This document shows positions 1 through 9,163 of a stretch of 29,258 nt of DNA, piece after piece. This stretch comes from Zygnema cylindricum. Taxonomy: Eukaryota; Streptophyta; Zygnematophyceae; Zygnematales; Zygnemataceae. The stretch covers positions 1 to 29,258 of the forward strand of contig JBBHKE010002519.1 of NCBI GenBank assembly GCA_037447655.1, written 5' to 3'. The first letter of the stretch is position 1, and each line of letters starts with the position of its first letter. Made by a program: the position numbers and the translations under genes. Under the pieces are notes generated by a model. That model was given only the letters and a program-made list of their open reading frames with translations. It was not told where the DNA came from and ran no database searches.

Positions 1-237
1 CGAATTTTGAATGGCCAAAAAGGTCACATTTCTCAAGCTTTTTTGACCCACCCAATCCTACGACAAAGATTCTGCCGTCCAAATTTTTAGTCAAAGTTTT
101 GACACATTTGTCCCTTCAAATTTATGAATTATACGATTTTTGTCAAGCACTGTACTTTTTTAAGGACGTCTCAAAATTCCCGTCAATAATTGACTATACG
201 AATGGGGAATACTGTAAAATCAGCGGACAGGTTCAGT
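1..237. other. AT-rich sequence outside the first repeat element
   Basis: No gene, splice-bounded exon or recognisable repeat terminus is visible here. The 64-codon frame at 99-293 runs into the foldback element and has no recognisable protein features, so I treat it as chance. Confidence 0.4.
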
Positions 238-1726
238 GTTGTTCAAATCGTGCGATTTTTTCAAATTTTACGATTGGAACGTATAATTCGTGACGATTTT
301 GAAAATCGCAAAAAAACGTCTACTGCAAACTGAAACTGATAATTTACGGGAAAAGTACAATATTCCCGTAATATGTCCAGTATTTTTTACGGAAATGTAC
401 GGTTTTCGAGGAAAAGATACGTCGTAGTTATTGGTACTTTCTGTTCAATGAACTGAACAGCAATATCACAAAACTTGTACGTCTCTTCATAAAAAGTGTA
501 TGGACATTTTCGAAAAGAGACGTTGAAACGTCACACTATTTTCGTGCGGTAAGTTTGAAAATTGTACGGGCGATTCTTCATTTTTTTTTTGAAAGAAGCC
601 GCCATGAAATATTGAAAACGAAACCGCAAAATCACGGAAATTGATAAAAATGTGCCCTTACGAACGTTCGAACCTGGGTGCGACAAAATTCTAGGATACT
701 CAAATTTACATTTTCCGAAACCAGTTGATGAAAGAATTTCGGGTAAATACTAAGTCACATATTAATTAAAACAATTAAAATAATTTAGCGCTCATTTAAC
801 AAAAAACTTACAAACTGCACTATATGTAATTTTTTTTTGTTTAAAGTGTACTGAATTATACGGATGAAATTCATTAACGATTTTTTACGATTTGTTCAGA
901 AGGTTCAATAAGTTCGTTACATATATTTAGTTGCGATTGAAACGTTCACACTAATCGCTATGAACAACTATGGTTTAAACTTTAAAGCATAACTCAAAAG
1001 TAGGTGAAAGTAGGCTCATACAATATACCTATTGTATCCAAAACCATAGTTGTTCAAAACGCATTATACGCACGATTGGAACGCGCGTACAATACGTAGA
1101 AACTGGAGAGGTCGATTTGAAAAATCGTAAAAATCGTTAATGATTTTTTTTCCGTACGATTCCGTACATATAAAAAAATTGAATTAAACATGTACCGCAG
1201 TTTGTAAGTAGTCTATTATTGTAACATGTAGGCCCAGGTTTTAATCCTCGCTAACGTTGTTTTTTTGTCAGAGTCAGAGCTTGAGAACGGCTTGAACGGC
1301 GGTTTCACTCTCTACTTCGTAGCGTTACTAATGGCAGCTTCCTTTATGATTAGTTTTCATGGCGGTTTTTGTGAAAAAGAATTGAAAAAGACGTTCGTAC
1401 ACATTTTGAACTTACGGCGCGCAAATAGTGTGACGCCGCAGCGTCTCTTTTTTAAATTGTCCGTACATGTACGATAAAATTTCGTACATATCCGTGCACA
1501 TTCCGTTGCAGTTTAGAGAACAGACGGTACCAATACGTGTATCATACCTTTTCGTAAACTTTCGTACAATTGTCGTAAAACACCGTACAGTTACCGTAAT
1601 TTGTTTATAGGATTTTCGTAAATTTCAGTTTCAGTTAACAGTAGACGTTTTTTTGCGATATTTTCAAAAATGACGTACAATACGTAGAAACTGGAAAAAA
1701 TGAATAAACCGCGCGATTTGAACAAC
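238..1726. mobile_element. Foldback (long inverted repeat) element, non-autonomous
   Basis: The element starts with GTTGTTCAAATCG at 238-250 and ends with its reverse complement CGATTTGAACAAC at 1714-1726. Inward, the two sides stay similar in inverted orientation: AAAAAACGTCTACTG near 311-326 pairs with CAGTAGACGTTTTTTT near 1640-1656, and the stretch around 500-580 pairs with 1400-1470. Each half carries, from outside in, a GTACG-rich arm, a tRNA T-arm-like motif (antisense 667-684, sense 1231-1248) and a core with AAATCG/CGATTT motifs (about 860-900 and 1105-1150). No transposase is encoded and I found no target-site duplication, so the superfamily is open (foldback or MULE-like are possible). 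The boundaries are the limits of visible homology. The same module recurs inside the hAT element at 20912-23496. Confidence 0.6.
961..1056. repeat. 96-bp inverted-repeat (MITE-like) insertion at the centre of the foldback element
   Basis: TGAACAACTATGGTTT (961-976) and its exact reverse complement (1041-1056) enclose 64 bp of AT-rich DNA. The ends share GAACAACTA with the outer right terminus of the surrounding element (1720-1728). The sequence TTTTTGAACTATGCTTTAAAG around 1942-1962 resembles the inverted interior of this unit, so decayed relatives probably lie nearby. It could be a separate small MITE or the natural hinge of the foldback. Confidence 0.55.
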
Positions 1727-2576
1727 TAGGACCAAAACATACAATATGATATTAAGACCTTTATTGTATTCGGACCTATTCGGACCAATTAAAACATTCC
1801 GACCATTTTTTTTTTACACCGTCAGATTCGGACGATCGGACGGTCGCTGATCAAAGTAGCGATCTAAGAAGATCACATGAAAAGCCCATAACACAACTTA
1901 CGATAAAGGCGCCCACCAAAGGCCTACCATAAAAACGCCTATTTTTGAACTATGCTTTAAAGCAGTCATTCGTTACATACGACAAAATAGATAGTAGCAT
2001 TAGGTTTGTGCATTTCACAAATTGTCTACTGACACAATTCTACATTGTGAAAACAAACACTATACCTATTTTTTTTTAAGAAAAATTCTATGAACAAATT
2101 TGATGGGTACACGAAATTCCACACTATCTTATTTTATATAGTAGGATATTTTATTGACGGCTAATGGGACAGGCCGTCGGAAATTATGGATATATCTGTT
2201 GTCGCCTGTAAATTGTTGACGGTTTGCGGGGATGATGGTTCGTCCGAGAAAAAGGCGAAATACTTCCCTATGCGAAGTGATTGGACCGTTCCAGTTCACG
2301 ATTTTTATAGGATATTCCATATTTTGGACGCGAGACGATTCTCTCACTCGTCCTCCTGCGTCTTGGAACAATCGAGTTCAACTTTTGCTCTTTGAAGGGG
2401 ATGTCGAGGTACGGAAGATCACTCTAAAAGTCAACCGCTCCTTTTTTTATTTTTTCTGGCATGGTATAGGACTATAGGCTAATGAGGGAAAATTGCTGTC
2501 AGAACGTGAATATGTTGCGCTGTCGGGACGCCAATAGTTACGCGTCTCGCTAAAAACGCTAAGAAAATTTTGCTAT
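1727..2576. other. Intergenic DNA with one long imperfect hairpin
   Basis: No gene is supported. The one clear structure is an imperfect hairpin at 2004-2058: GTTTGT (2004-2009) pairs with ACAAAC (2053-2058), TTTCACAA (2013-2020) with TTGTGAAA (2045-2052), and ATTGT (2021-2025) with ACAAT (2034-2038), around an 8-nt loop. Overlapping open frames of 69-81 codons on both strands at 2129-2477 show no protein features and are taken as chance. Confidence 0.4.
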
Positions 2577-2578
2577 TA

Positions 2579-2786
2579 CACCGTGAATCGCTATTAGCGT
2601 CAATGGCTCTAATTGCAGTACCCCGTTTCTTTACCAAAAATCTCAAATAGAATAAATAAAAAACCTTTAAATATCAAATTAGAGTAAATGATTTCCCTCA
2701 ATACCCCCAAATTCCCAAATAGCGTAAATAACGATAATTGTTTCATTACGCTATCTATTTCATTACGCTAATAGCGATTCACGGTG
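2579..2786. mobile_element. TA-flanked MITE, copy 1 (208 bp)
   Basis: The termini are perfect 22-bp inverted repeats: CACCGTGAATCGCTATTAGC plus two more bases at 2579-2600, and the reverse complement at 2765-2786. TA dinucleotides flank it at 2577-2578 and 2787-2788, matching the target duplication of Tc1/mariner-type elements. The interior is AT-rich with scattered TAGCGTAAA/TTACGCTA motifs and has no coding potential. It sits in the first two bases of the hAT left inverted repeat, so it inserted after the hAT element. Confidence 0.85.
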
Positions 2787-3169
2787 TAGTGTTGGGAATC
2801 GGGTAAATTCATATCGCGATGATTTGGATATTTGATATATTGAATATCGATTGAGCAGAATTCTCGATATATCGTACCGGGACAAGCATTTACCATCGTG
2901 ATATATATCCCGATATATAGTATTTTTTTAAATTTAAATATTTTATGTAATATGTTATTTTAAGGATAAAGACAAATTGACTTATACGTCAAAGTACGAC
3001 GTGATTTTCGTTCCGTCACTTCAAGTAGACGCCGCAAAATGTAACCGACAAAAAAGTACTAATTCCGTAATTCATATACTTATTTATTTAGTACGTAGAG
3101 AACTTCCCATACGAAAAGTTAACACTAATTTAGTCAAAGTATAAAAAAAATTTGCACTGTCCGTTTCAG

Positions 3170-3243
3170 GCTTTCAGGCAAGAAGACCAACCAATCTGCA
3201 GGCAAGCCATTACTGCTTAGGGTGGCGTTGCATCAGACGAAAA
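3170..3243 (+). other. Exon-like segment inside the hAT-like element (speculative)
   Basis: A 74-nt stretch is preceded by a plausible acceptor (CCGTTTCAG, ending 3169) and followed by a plausible donor (GTGAGTG from 3244). The second frame is open across it and reads SGKKTNQSAGKPLLLRV in its middle. It is somewhat GC-richer than the DNA around it. It could be a captured host exon or chance; I recognise no protein family. Confidence 0.15.
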
Positions 3244-3411
3244 GTGAGTGTTTACAGAAATCCGGACCTCTCCGTACTACGCCTTACCTCTTATTTTGTT
3301 TTTATGCGCGAACAACATTACAGAGAATCTTGCCAATATTCTCTAAAGGTCTAGGAGGTAACAATGCGCGTTAGATGCTTTTTCGCGAAGCATTCGCTTC
3401 CAAAGTTTATA

Positions 3412-3450
3412 TAAATGGTGATGTACCTCGAGGAGGTACATCACCATTTA
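3412..3450. repeat. Perfect 18-bp hairpin with 3-nt loop
   Basis: TAAATGGTGATGTACCTC (3412-3429) is followed by GAG (3430-3432) and then the exact reverse complement (3433-3450). It lies inside the hAT-like element. No role is evident; a stem this short and perfect is not a typical plant microRNA precursor. Confidence 0.85.
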
Positions 3451-4042
3451 CAGAAATTTTTGAGCGACGACACGCTGGACAATGAATATACGTGTCAGGA
3501 CGGCAACCAAAGGAAATCGAAAAATTTCGCACATACGTTCAAAAATCCAACTGAAATCACATAAGTAATTTCGTAACGAATTTTCGTCGCGCTATTTTTG
3601 TTACCAGCCCTTCGTCACACAATTTGTGGAAGCGCTCATTTGTCGCGCGAAAAAAGCAGAAACCCTAAAAAAATGAGATGGCATCTGACAAGATTTTGCA
3701 AAGAGTACAAATTTTGTGCGGTACGATGCCCTGGTCCGCTCGTACATGTTGTGCAAATGATGATTTCGAGTTGAAGTTGGTCGGTGTAAAATATATTTGA
3801 CGATTTCAATATACGACCCTATCTTACGTGGTACCACTCATTCCCGAGCACGTGGATTACAGACTGTACTCGAAAGAACACCGTTCAAAATGTAGCATCC
3901 TGTAATGTTCGCCGTACAATTACAGGAAATCCTGATGGAACGCCACCCATATCCATTTCCAGCGACTAGTATTATTCTTATTATTAGGGTTTATTTTTTG
4001 AAGTGTACAAAATGTGAATTTTTATATTTTTATTAATTTGGA

Positions 4043-4125
4043 GTAGCAGTAGCTAAAACTACCAGCTGCAGTACTGTAGCACTAGTACTGGCAATTGCAG
4101 TAGTACTAGCAGCAGTAGCAAGAAT
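4043..4125. repeat. Degenerate AGT/AGC trinucleotide tract
   Basis: The stretch is made mostly of GTAGCAGTAGC, CTGCAGTACTG, CACTAGTACTG and similar words, so it reads as a decayed trinucleotide microsatellite rich in small palindromes (GTAC, CTAG, TGCA). It lies in the right half of the hAT-like element. Confidence 0.6.
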
Positions 4126-4309
4126 AGTTTTTTTTTTTAATTAAAGCCTCGATATATTGGCGACATGACATATCAGATATATATCGGTGATGCATAGCGA
4201 TATTTAGCTTTTCGATATATCGAAGCGATATATCGATTATCGGGTATCTGAAATTCGATACATATTGAATATCGGCAAATGGTCCTCGATACCCAACACT
4301 ATTTGCTAC

Positions 4310-5330
4310 GCTTTCCGAAAAGTTAACATATACGACATCGTAACACATTGAAAAATGTTCTGATGGAAATTTGAAATTTCCCCTTAGAGCCGTCTAGATT
4401 TCTGGACATTTAAGCGGCCAAGGGACGTTTTTCCCCCGGCCGGCTAAATTCTGTAACTGGTTTATTTTATTGAAATTATGCGGAAAGCGGTCAAATTTGT
4501 GGCCGTACGAGTCCAAGCTCCAGCTTGTTCTTTTTTCGTATGAACGCAGACACGTGTAGCTGGATTCGTGTCCGTATAAAATTCTTTTGTGTCCGCTGTC
4601 ATTCCCTTTTTTAGTTTTTTACCATTATGAAATGCTTAAAACAACTATGCTGCCGGTTTTAACACGTAATCACAACATTTTAACGACGAAATATTTTACG
4701 TCCTCCATTTTTGTCGCCTACTCAAAAGTCAAAACATTTTGAAAGAAGAACCTGATTGACACGTGTATCCATTTAACGAGAAGTACAGTAACTACAGTAC
4801 CGTGTTTTGTCTTGCATGCCTCCGTATTTTCAGTCTGTAGGATTCAACGTGACGGTTTCTTTCCAGAATTTTTGCAGAGGCGACGAAAAATGCACACGTA
4901 AACATTTCTTTTCCAGGAAAAAATCGGCACATGCCCTCTCTTGGGCTGCAGGTTTCGCATGTGCCGAAAACAAAGTTAAAAAAGATAATAACAGATTCTA
5001 CCCTTATCATATGTACAATTGTGTACCTCCATACGAAACGTACAAACTTTGCACCCTGTCAGTTGACGTATTAGTTTGTCGTATACCATGAACTTAAGTG
5101 TTTCTAAACAATTCCGTTGACATGGAGCAAAGTTCTCCCCCGTTGATTGAGTTTCCCCACTTCCTCCCATCCGAAAGTGACATCTCCTGTACGGACAATC
5201 TCACCGAGACTTTTAAACCGTGATCTTGTACTTTTTTCATTTCCCTACACGTTCACGCGTGAAGATAGGACATTCCTCTGAAGCTGGCGATTCAGCAGGA
5301 AGAGGACAGTAGGGTTGCTGTGCTGGTTCA
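4310..5330. other. Upstream region of the Armadillo gene
   Basis: No gene is supported. Overlapping frames of 60-95 codons on both strands at 4792-5170 show no domain or splice logic. A hairpin of TCGGCACATGC (4924-4934) and GCATGTGCCGA (4957-4967) with a 22-nt loop is the clearest structure. The region probably holds the promoter and 5' leader of the gene at 5344, but I could not identify a convincing TATA box. Confidence 0.4.
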
Positions 5331-5339
5331 TTAGGGTTT
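5331..5339 (+). promoter_or_regulatory. Telo-box-like motif in the 5' leader
   Basis: TTAGGGTTT, the reverse complement of the plant telo-box AAACCCTAA, ends four bases before the ATG at 5344. Telo-boxes are common in the 5' regions of plant genes linked to growth and translation. A single 9-mer can occur by chance, so a regulatory role is only suggested. Confidence 0.4.
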
Positions 5340-5343
5340 GGTG

Positions 5344-7281
5344 ATGCCTTTCTTTAAATCAAGGAGCCATGCGGTCCATAAAGAAGAGGCTACTCCAGAG
5401 CCGCCAGCTGTAATCGCTCGAGCTTCTCAAAACGAATCCAATGAATTGCACCAAAGGAAAGAACCCGATCTGCTAGTGAAGTCAGATGTTCCAGATGTTA
5501 ACCATGGAGTGGAAACAAATAATACTGTTGCAGATCCTTCCACCGGCTTGAAAGGTGCTGCCCAGGTCCAGTCTAAGACTGCAGTGGAAAACAGTCCAAC
5601 CGTCCAGCCAGCAGCCACTGAGACAGACGCCCTCAATCCTCATGATCCTTTGGTGAAGAGAGCTATTCAGGCGGCCATAGAACGTGGAGAGTTCAAGCCT
5701 CTGCTGGAAGCAGGGCAGAGGGAAAGGCCCACTGTTGCTCGGAAACGAGCAGTGGCTGCAGCCATTCGCGAACTGACAAAAACTTCGGAGAATAAAGTCA
5801 ACCGCGCACGTGTGGCAGCAGCAGATGGAGTTGACTTTCTTGTCAGCTTGCTTCCATCTTCTGACGTAGAGACTGTGGAACATGCTGTGTCCGCTATCCT
5901 CAACCTTTCCTTGACCGAGTATGTGAGAGGATACGTCTTTTTCTCGCCGGGTTCGATACGTGGTATTGTCAACGTTTTAGCTACTGGCAATGCCACATCC
6001 AAGGCAAATGCAGCTGCTGCATTATTCTCTCTAGCAGACGAACCGGAGCGAAAACTTGCCATATGTCAAGCCAATTCGTTGAAGCCCCTTATGAGTTTGT
6101 TACAAACTGGAACTCTTAGAGGGAGGAAAGACGCAGCTTTGGCTCTTTTCTCTCTTTCTTTGCATGGAACTTGTCGGAAAGAAATGGTGAAAACAGGAGC
6201 CGTGGACGTACTAGTGAAGTTGCTCAATACACCGGAAACGGGACTCGAGGAGAAAGTGGTGGCCATAGTTTACAATCTGTCTAAGGGAAAGGAAGGAAGA
6301 GAGGCCTTAGTAAAATCTGAAGTCATAAGTCTTCTATTGGAAATAGCGGAAAATGGCTCTCGCCGTGCAATAGAAGACGCAGTGAGTGCCCTCGTCAATC
6401 TGACACAGAAATCAGAATTGGCAGTCAACTTGCTCCTTCGATGCGCTCCCGAGCTCACGCTCAATCCTCTCAGCGTCAAAGGCTCGAGACGGGCCATGGC
6501 AAAGGTATGGTATATGAAGCCTTGTAGTGTGTTTTGTTAAAGGGTGCAAATAAGGGGAGCTGTTGTAGCCAGCAATTCTGAAAAGGACGTCAGTTATGGA
6601 ATGGTTGATGGGATGTGATGTGATGTAATGTCCTATTGAAACAAAAAATGCCTTTATTTCACTCAGAAAATTTACACAGGCGATGGCTGAGTCGGAAAAG
6701 GCTGGTCATTAGGCTAGGGAATTGAAAGGCCGAACTGTGATTGGTCCTCTACTTCTTATTTTCTCATGGGAGTCTTATTGGCAATATTGTTAACATTACG
6801 TTGATGTTCCACTGAGAAAATAGAACTAAGTGCTCTCGTCTGTTCGTGTATAGTGGTGAGCAGTCCTGAACTAAAGCTTCAAAATGAGCGTACATGTCAG
6901 GTACAGGTGGACTGATATATGAGACGTGACCAAATATAACTCGTTGGGCTGGAACCGTCCCGGTCTACCTTGTTGTCAGCAGTGGAATACCAACTTGACT
7001 GAAATCTCTGAAAGTTCTAGAAATTATCCTCGGTGCTCTATGGAACCTCACCTTTCTTCGCATTCTTCTATGTTTAGTATTCATGAAGTCTTAACTGTAT
7101 TGCAACGTGCTGATCCATATGTTTGCAGGCTAAGGAGCTCCTGAAAGTTCTAAAGACTGCAAGAAAATCAATTTTATCCGTAACGCCTGAAGGTTTTAAG
7201 TTTGAGCGATCATTCTCCCAATCTTTTACTGTTGAAAGTGACGAAGATATTGACGACGACGATGATGGGGATGACTTTTAA
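5344..7281 (+). CDS. Armadillo-repeat protein, PUB-like but lacking a U-box (2 exons, 437 aa)
   Basis: Exons are 5344-6504 (387 codons) and 7129-7281 (50 codons plus TAA), joined in phase 0 across a GT-AG intron. The ATG at 5344 is the first after an in-frame TAG at 5332. Residues 1-95 are polar and probably disordered. From about 105 to 385 runs a series of helical repeats of roughly 40 residues with the Armadillo pattern of plant PUB proteins: HAVSAILNLSL (~179), KANAAAALFSLA (~219), GRKDAALALFSLSLH (~259), EEKVVAIVYNLSK (~300), AIEDAVSALVNLT (~340). The last exon supplies AKELLKVLKTARKS, which fits the usual closing helix, then a Ser/Phe-containing linker and an acidic end, DEDIDDDDDGDDF. 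Such folds bind partner proteins. PUB relatives add a U-box for ubiquitin ligation, but none is seen here or upstream, so it is probably an adaptor rather than a ligase. The partner is unknown. Confidence 0.88.
6505..7128 (+). other. Intron of the Armadillo gene
   Basis: The donor is AAG|GTATGG and the acceptor TTTGCAG|GCTAAG. Retention would add only VWYMKPCSVFC and a stop at 6538, removing the closing helix and acidic tail. The 72-codon frame at 6926-7144 inside the intron is not supported as an exon. A short run of GATGTGATGTGATGTAATG near 6607-6630 is the only low-complexity sequence. Confidence 0.85.
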
Positions 7282-7823
7282 CACGAAGTGGTGTCTTTTT
7301 GAACAATTTGCTATGTTTATACATTGCCATTAGGTTTTCTTTTTGTTTTGTGGGTAAATAATAATGCAAACAAGAAAGAAACATCTTCGCATGAAAGTAC
7401 AGTTTGAAAACAGTCAGCATAGGCGCAAAATATCAGTGTTGTGGTTTTTTAGGTGATATCAATATAAGAATTTAGTTTGATAGCCAGTAACTTGGGACTG
7501 AATGTAGTGATCATTTTTTAGTCTCTTTTTAACTTAAGACAAAACTTTCCTGTCACTGGTGCAGAGGTATAGCTAAACTGCTAACCATGGCACTTATTAG
7601 GTTCTGATCAGTGTATTTCATTAAAGTTACGTTCCGTGTAATTATGTTATAATTCCAAATTTGCCCCCGTGTTTGCCAGAAATTGCAAGTTGTACGGAAT
7701 GAAGTTTATTTGTCCCTCAGTTGACACCAACGGTGTATACTGTCTTCAAAAGAATGTTAATTTTGGTATGTGTGGCCCTAATATGGTCTTTACAACAACT
7801 AAAGGTTGAGCATGTGAATGGTT
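7282..7823 (+). other. Probable 3' UTR and downstream DNA of the Armadillo gene
   Basis: No reading frame is supported. The stretch is T-rich and AT-rich, as expected for a 3' untranslated region. I could not choose a poly(A) signal with confidence; TAAATAATAA near 7353-7362 is the closest candidate. Confidence 0.4.
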
Positions 7824-8034
7824 GACCGTGAATTGCTATTAGAGTCGAGTAATTTTTAGCGCGGGGTTTACATTGGTGTTGATAATTCGAATTCAGTTCC
7901 GAATGATGTGGCTGGTTTTCAACAGTTAAGAATTAGCATTGAGAAAAAGACAAGTATTATAATAATTTGTGTTCAGAGGCAAAAAAAAAGCGGCACCAAA
8001 GTGATGTTATTAACGCTAATAGCGATTCACGGTG
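7824..8034. mobile_element. TA-flanked MITE, copy 2 (211 bp)
   Basis: The left end (7824-7845) is a diverged copy of the family terminus (ACCGTGAATTGCTATTAGAG). The right end ACGCTAATAGCGATTCACGG, extending to 8034, matches copy 1 exactly and is followed by TA (8035-8036). The left flank is TT rather than TA, so one base of the duplication or terminus has mutated. The interior does not resemble copy 1 or copy 3. Confidence 0.75.
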
Positions 8035-8687
8035 TAGTCTTCAAAAGCATATGCTGATAAAGCTCAATATTGTGTTGGTTAGCCTTTGAAGTTTTGGATA
8101 TGTTTGCTAGTTTTGGTGTTGAAACTAAAGAGACCCTTCTGTGGAGAGTTTGGATTTGTTTAAGTAACAGTTGTGCGTCCTCATAAATATTTTTATATTG
8201 ACAAGCATTTGCTAGTAAACTATCTAAGGGTGTTTAATAAGCCCAAATAGCCCAAAAAAGCTGTTGAGCCGATAAAATTTACTGCTTTTAGTTTGGAATT
8301 GGGACTTACATGAACCATGAGATTATTACTTTGTTCGAAGGAGGGTATCAGTGGAGTTCAAGGTCACATTACAAGACTGTGTGACTGAATACATATGTAT
8401 ATATATGAAAGGTTTACGTTGTTTTTCAGAAAACAATATCATATATTTGGTTGTTCTAATGGCTCTAGTGTGTATCAGGCTAGATGACTAGCGGGATACA
8501 TACTAGCGTAATTGACTGTCAATGTCGTCTTCTAAGTAGTGAACCTCCAGCTGTGTTTTTCTCGAGTTAGTCATTTTATAACTGTGAGTGATGTCTTTCT
8601 CTATTTCTATTACTTATTTCCCATAAATGTTTTTTATTCTCTAATGTTTAAATTTGTTTGCAATAAGATTATATCACGAATTTTCTA
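8035..8687. other. Intergenic DNA, nothing recognised
   Basis: AT-rich sequence without a supported gene, repeat terminus or RNA. A short TATA-type simple repeat (ATATGTATATATATGA) lies near 8393-8408. Confidence 0.4.
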
Positions 8688-8957
8688 GGACCGGCCGATA
8701 ACCCACTTCATGGACATGGAAATCGACGAGTCTTAACTGATGGTTATGAAGGAGAGTGGGTACAGTGCCCATCATTATTAGAGCTTATACATTTTTCAGG
8801 CAGTCAGAGTACTTTTGTTCATCGCACAAGTTTCCAATTTTCATTTGGACATCAAAATCGGAGGAGAAAACCGGTAGGTTTCGATTATTTGCCTCAGAAA
8901 TATTCCAACAGTAAATCACACAGTTTGACTCCTTTGACTGCCCGAACAACCTTTTAA
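8688..8957 (+). other. Stop-free exon-like stretch of unknown nature
   Basis: After a possible acceptor (TTTTCTAG, ending 8688) one frame stays open to TAA at 8955-8957. It includes PADNPLHGHGNRRVLTDGYE and a basic GHQNRRRKP. There is no ATG at its start and I recognise no family. A second frame could end at a possible donor near 8873-8876 (CCG|GTAGGT). It may be a gene fragment, an unannotated terminal exon or chance. Confidence 0.15.
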
Positions 8958-9163
8958 CTATGCCTTTTAACTATGGGCGGTGTAGTATCGGTAGAGCTGG
9001 AGGATGGCCAGGAAACAGAATCAGGGGGTGGATACTCCAATCTTGATTAAAAACTTAAAGAGCCTTAATGAGATAAAGATCCTTACACAGTGAATATCAC
9101 AATGGTATGTATGATGAAGATCGAGATACCAGCTCCGATTTGTTAGACTCGCCACTACAACTT

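Larger units (their letters stand above)
2577..4301. mobile_element. Non-autonomous hAT-like DNA transposon, interrupted by a MITE
   Basis: The left terminus reads TAGTGTTGGGAATCG (2787-2801) and the right terminus ends CGATACCCAACACTA (4287-4301), so the ends are inverted repeats differing at one position. Both subterminal zones are AT-rich with repeated CGATATATCG-type motifs (about 2811-2935 and 4149-4270), as expected of hAT transposase-binding regions. Once the MITE at 2579-2786 and one copy of its TA are subtracted, the 8 bases left of the terminus are TTTGCTAT (2569-2576). The 8 bases right of it are TTTGCTAC (4302-4309). This 7-of-8 match fits the 8-bp duplication of hAT elements. Without the MITE the element is about 1515 bp. 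No transposase is recognisable inside. Confidence 0.7.

Noticed and set aside
229-1735. Target-site duplication around the foldback element
   Set aside because: The bases outside the inverted ends (AGGTTCAGT and TAGGACCAA) do not match, so neither a duplication nor a superfamily can be claimed.
4310-5330. A U-box exon upstream of the Armadillo gene
   Set aside because: No frame here carries a U-box-like CPI/CP-x-DPV pattern or suitable splice sites.
5338-5343. TTG start giving MVMPFF for the Armadillo protein
   Set aside because: A nuclear gene should start at ATG; the ATG at 5344 is the first after an in-frame stop.
5427-6497. Minus-strand frames of 66-133 codons inside the Armadillo gene
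   Set aside because: They are antisense shadows of a well-supported exon and show no domain features.
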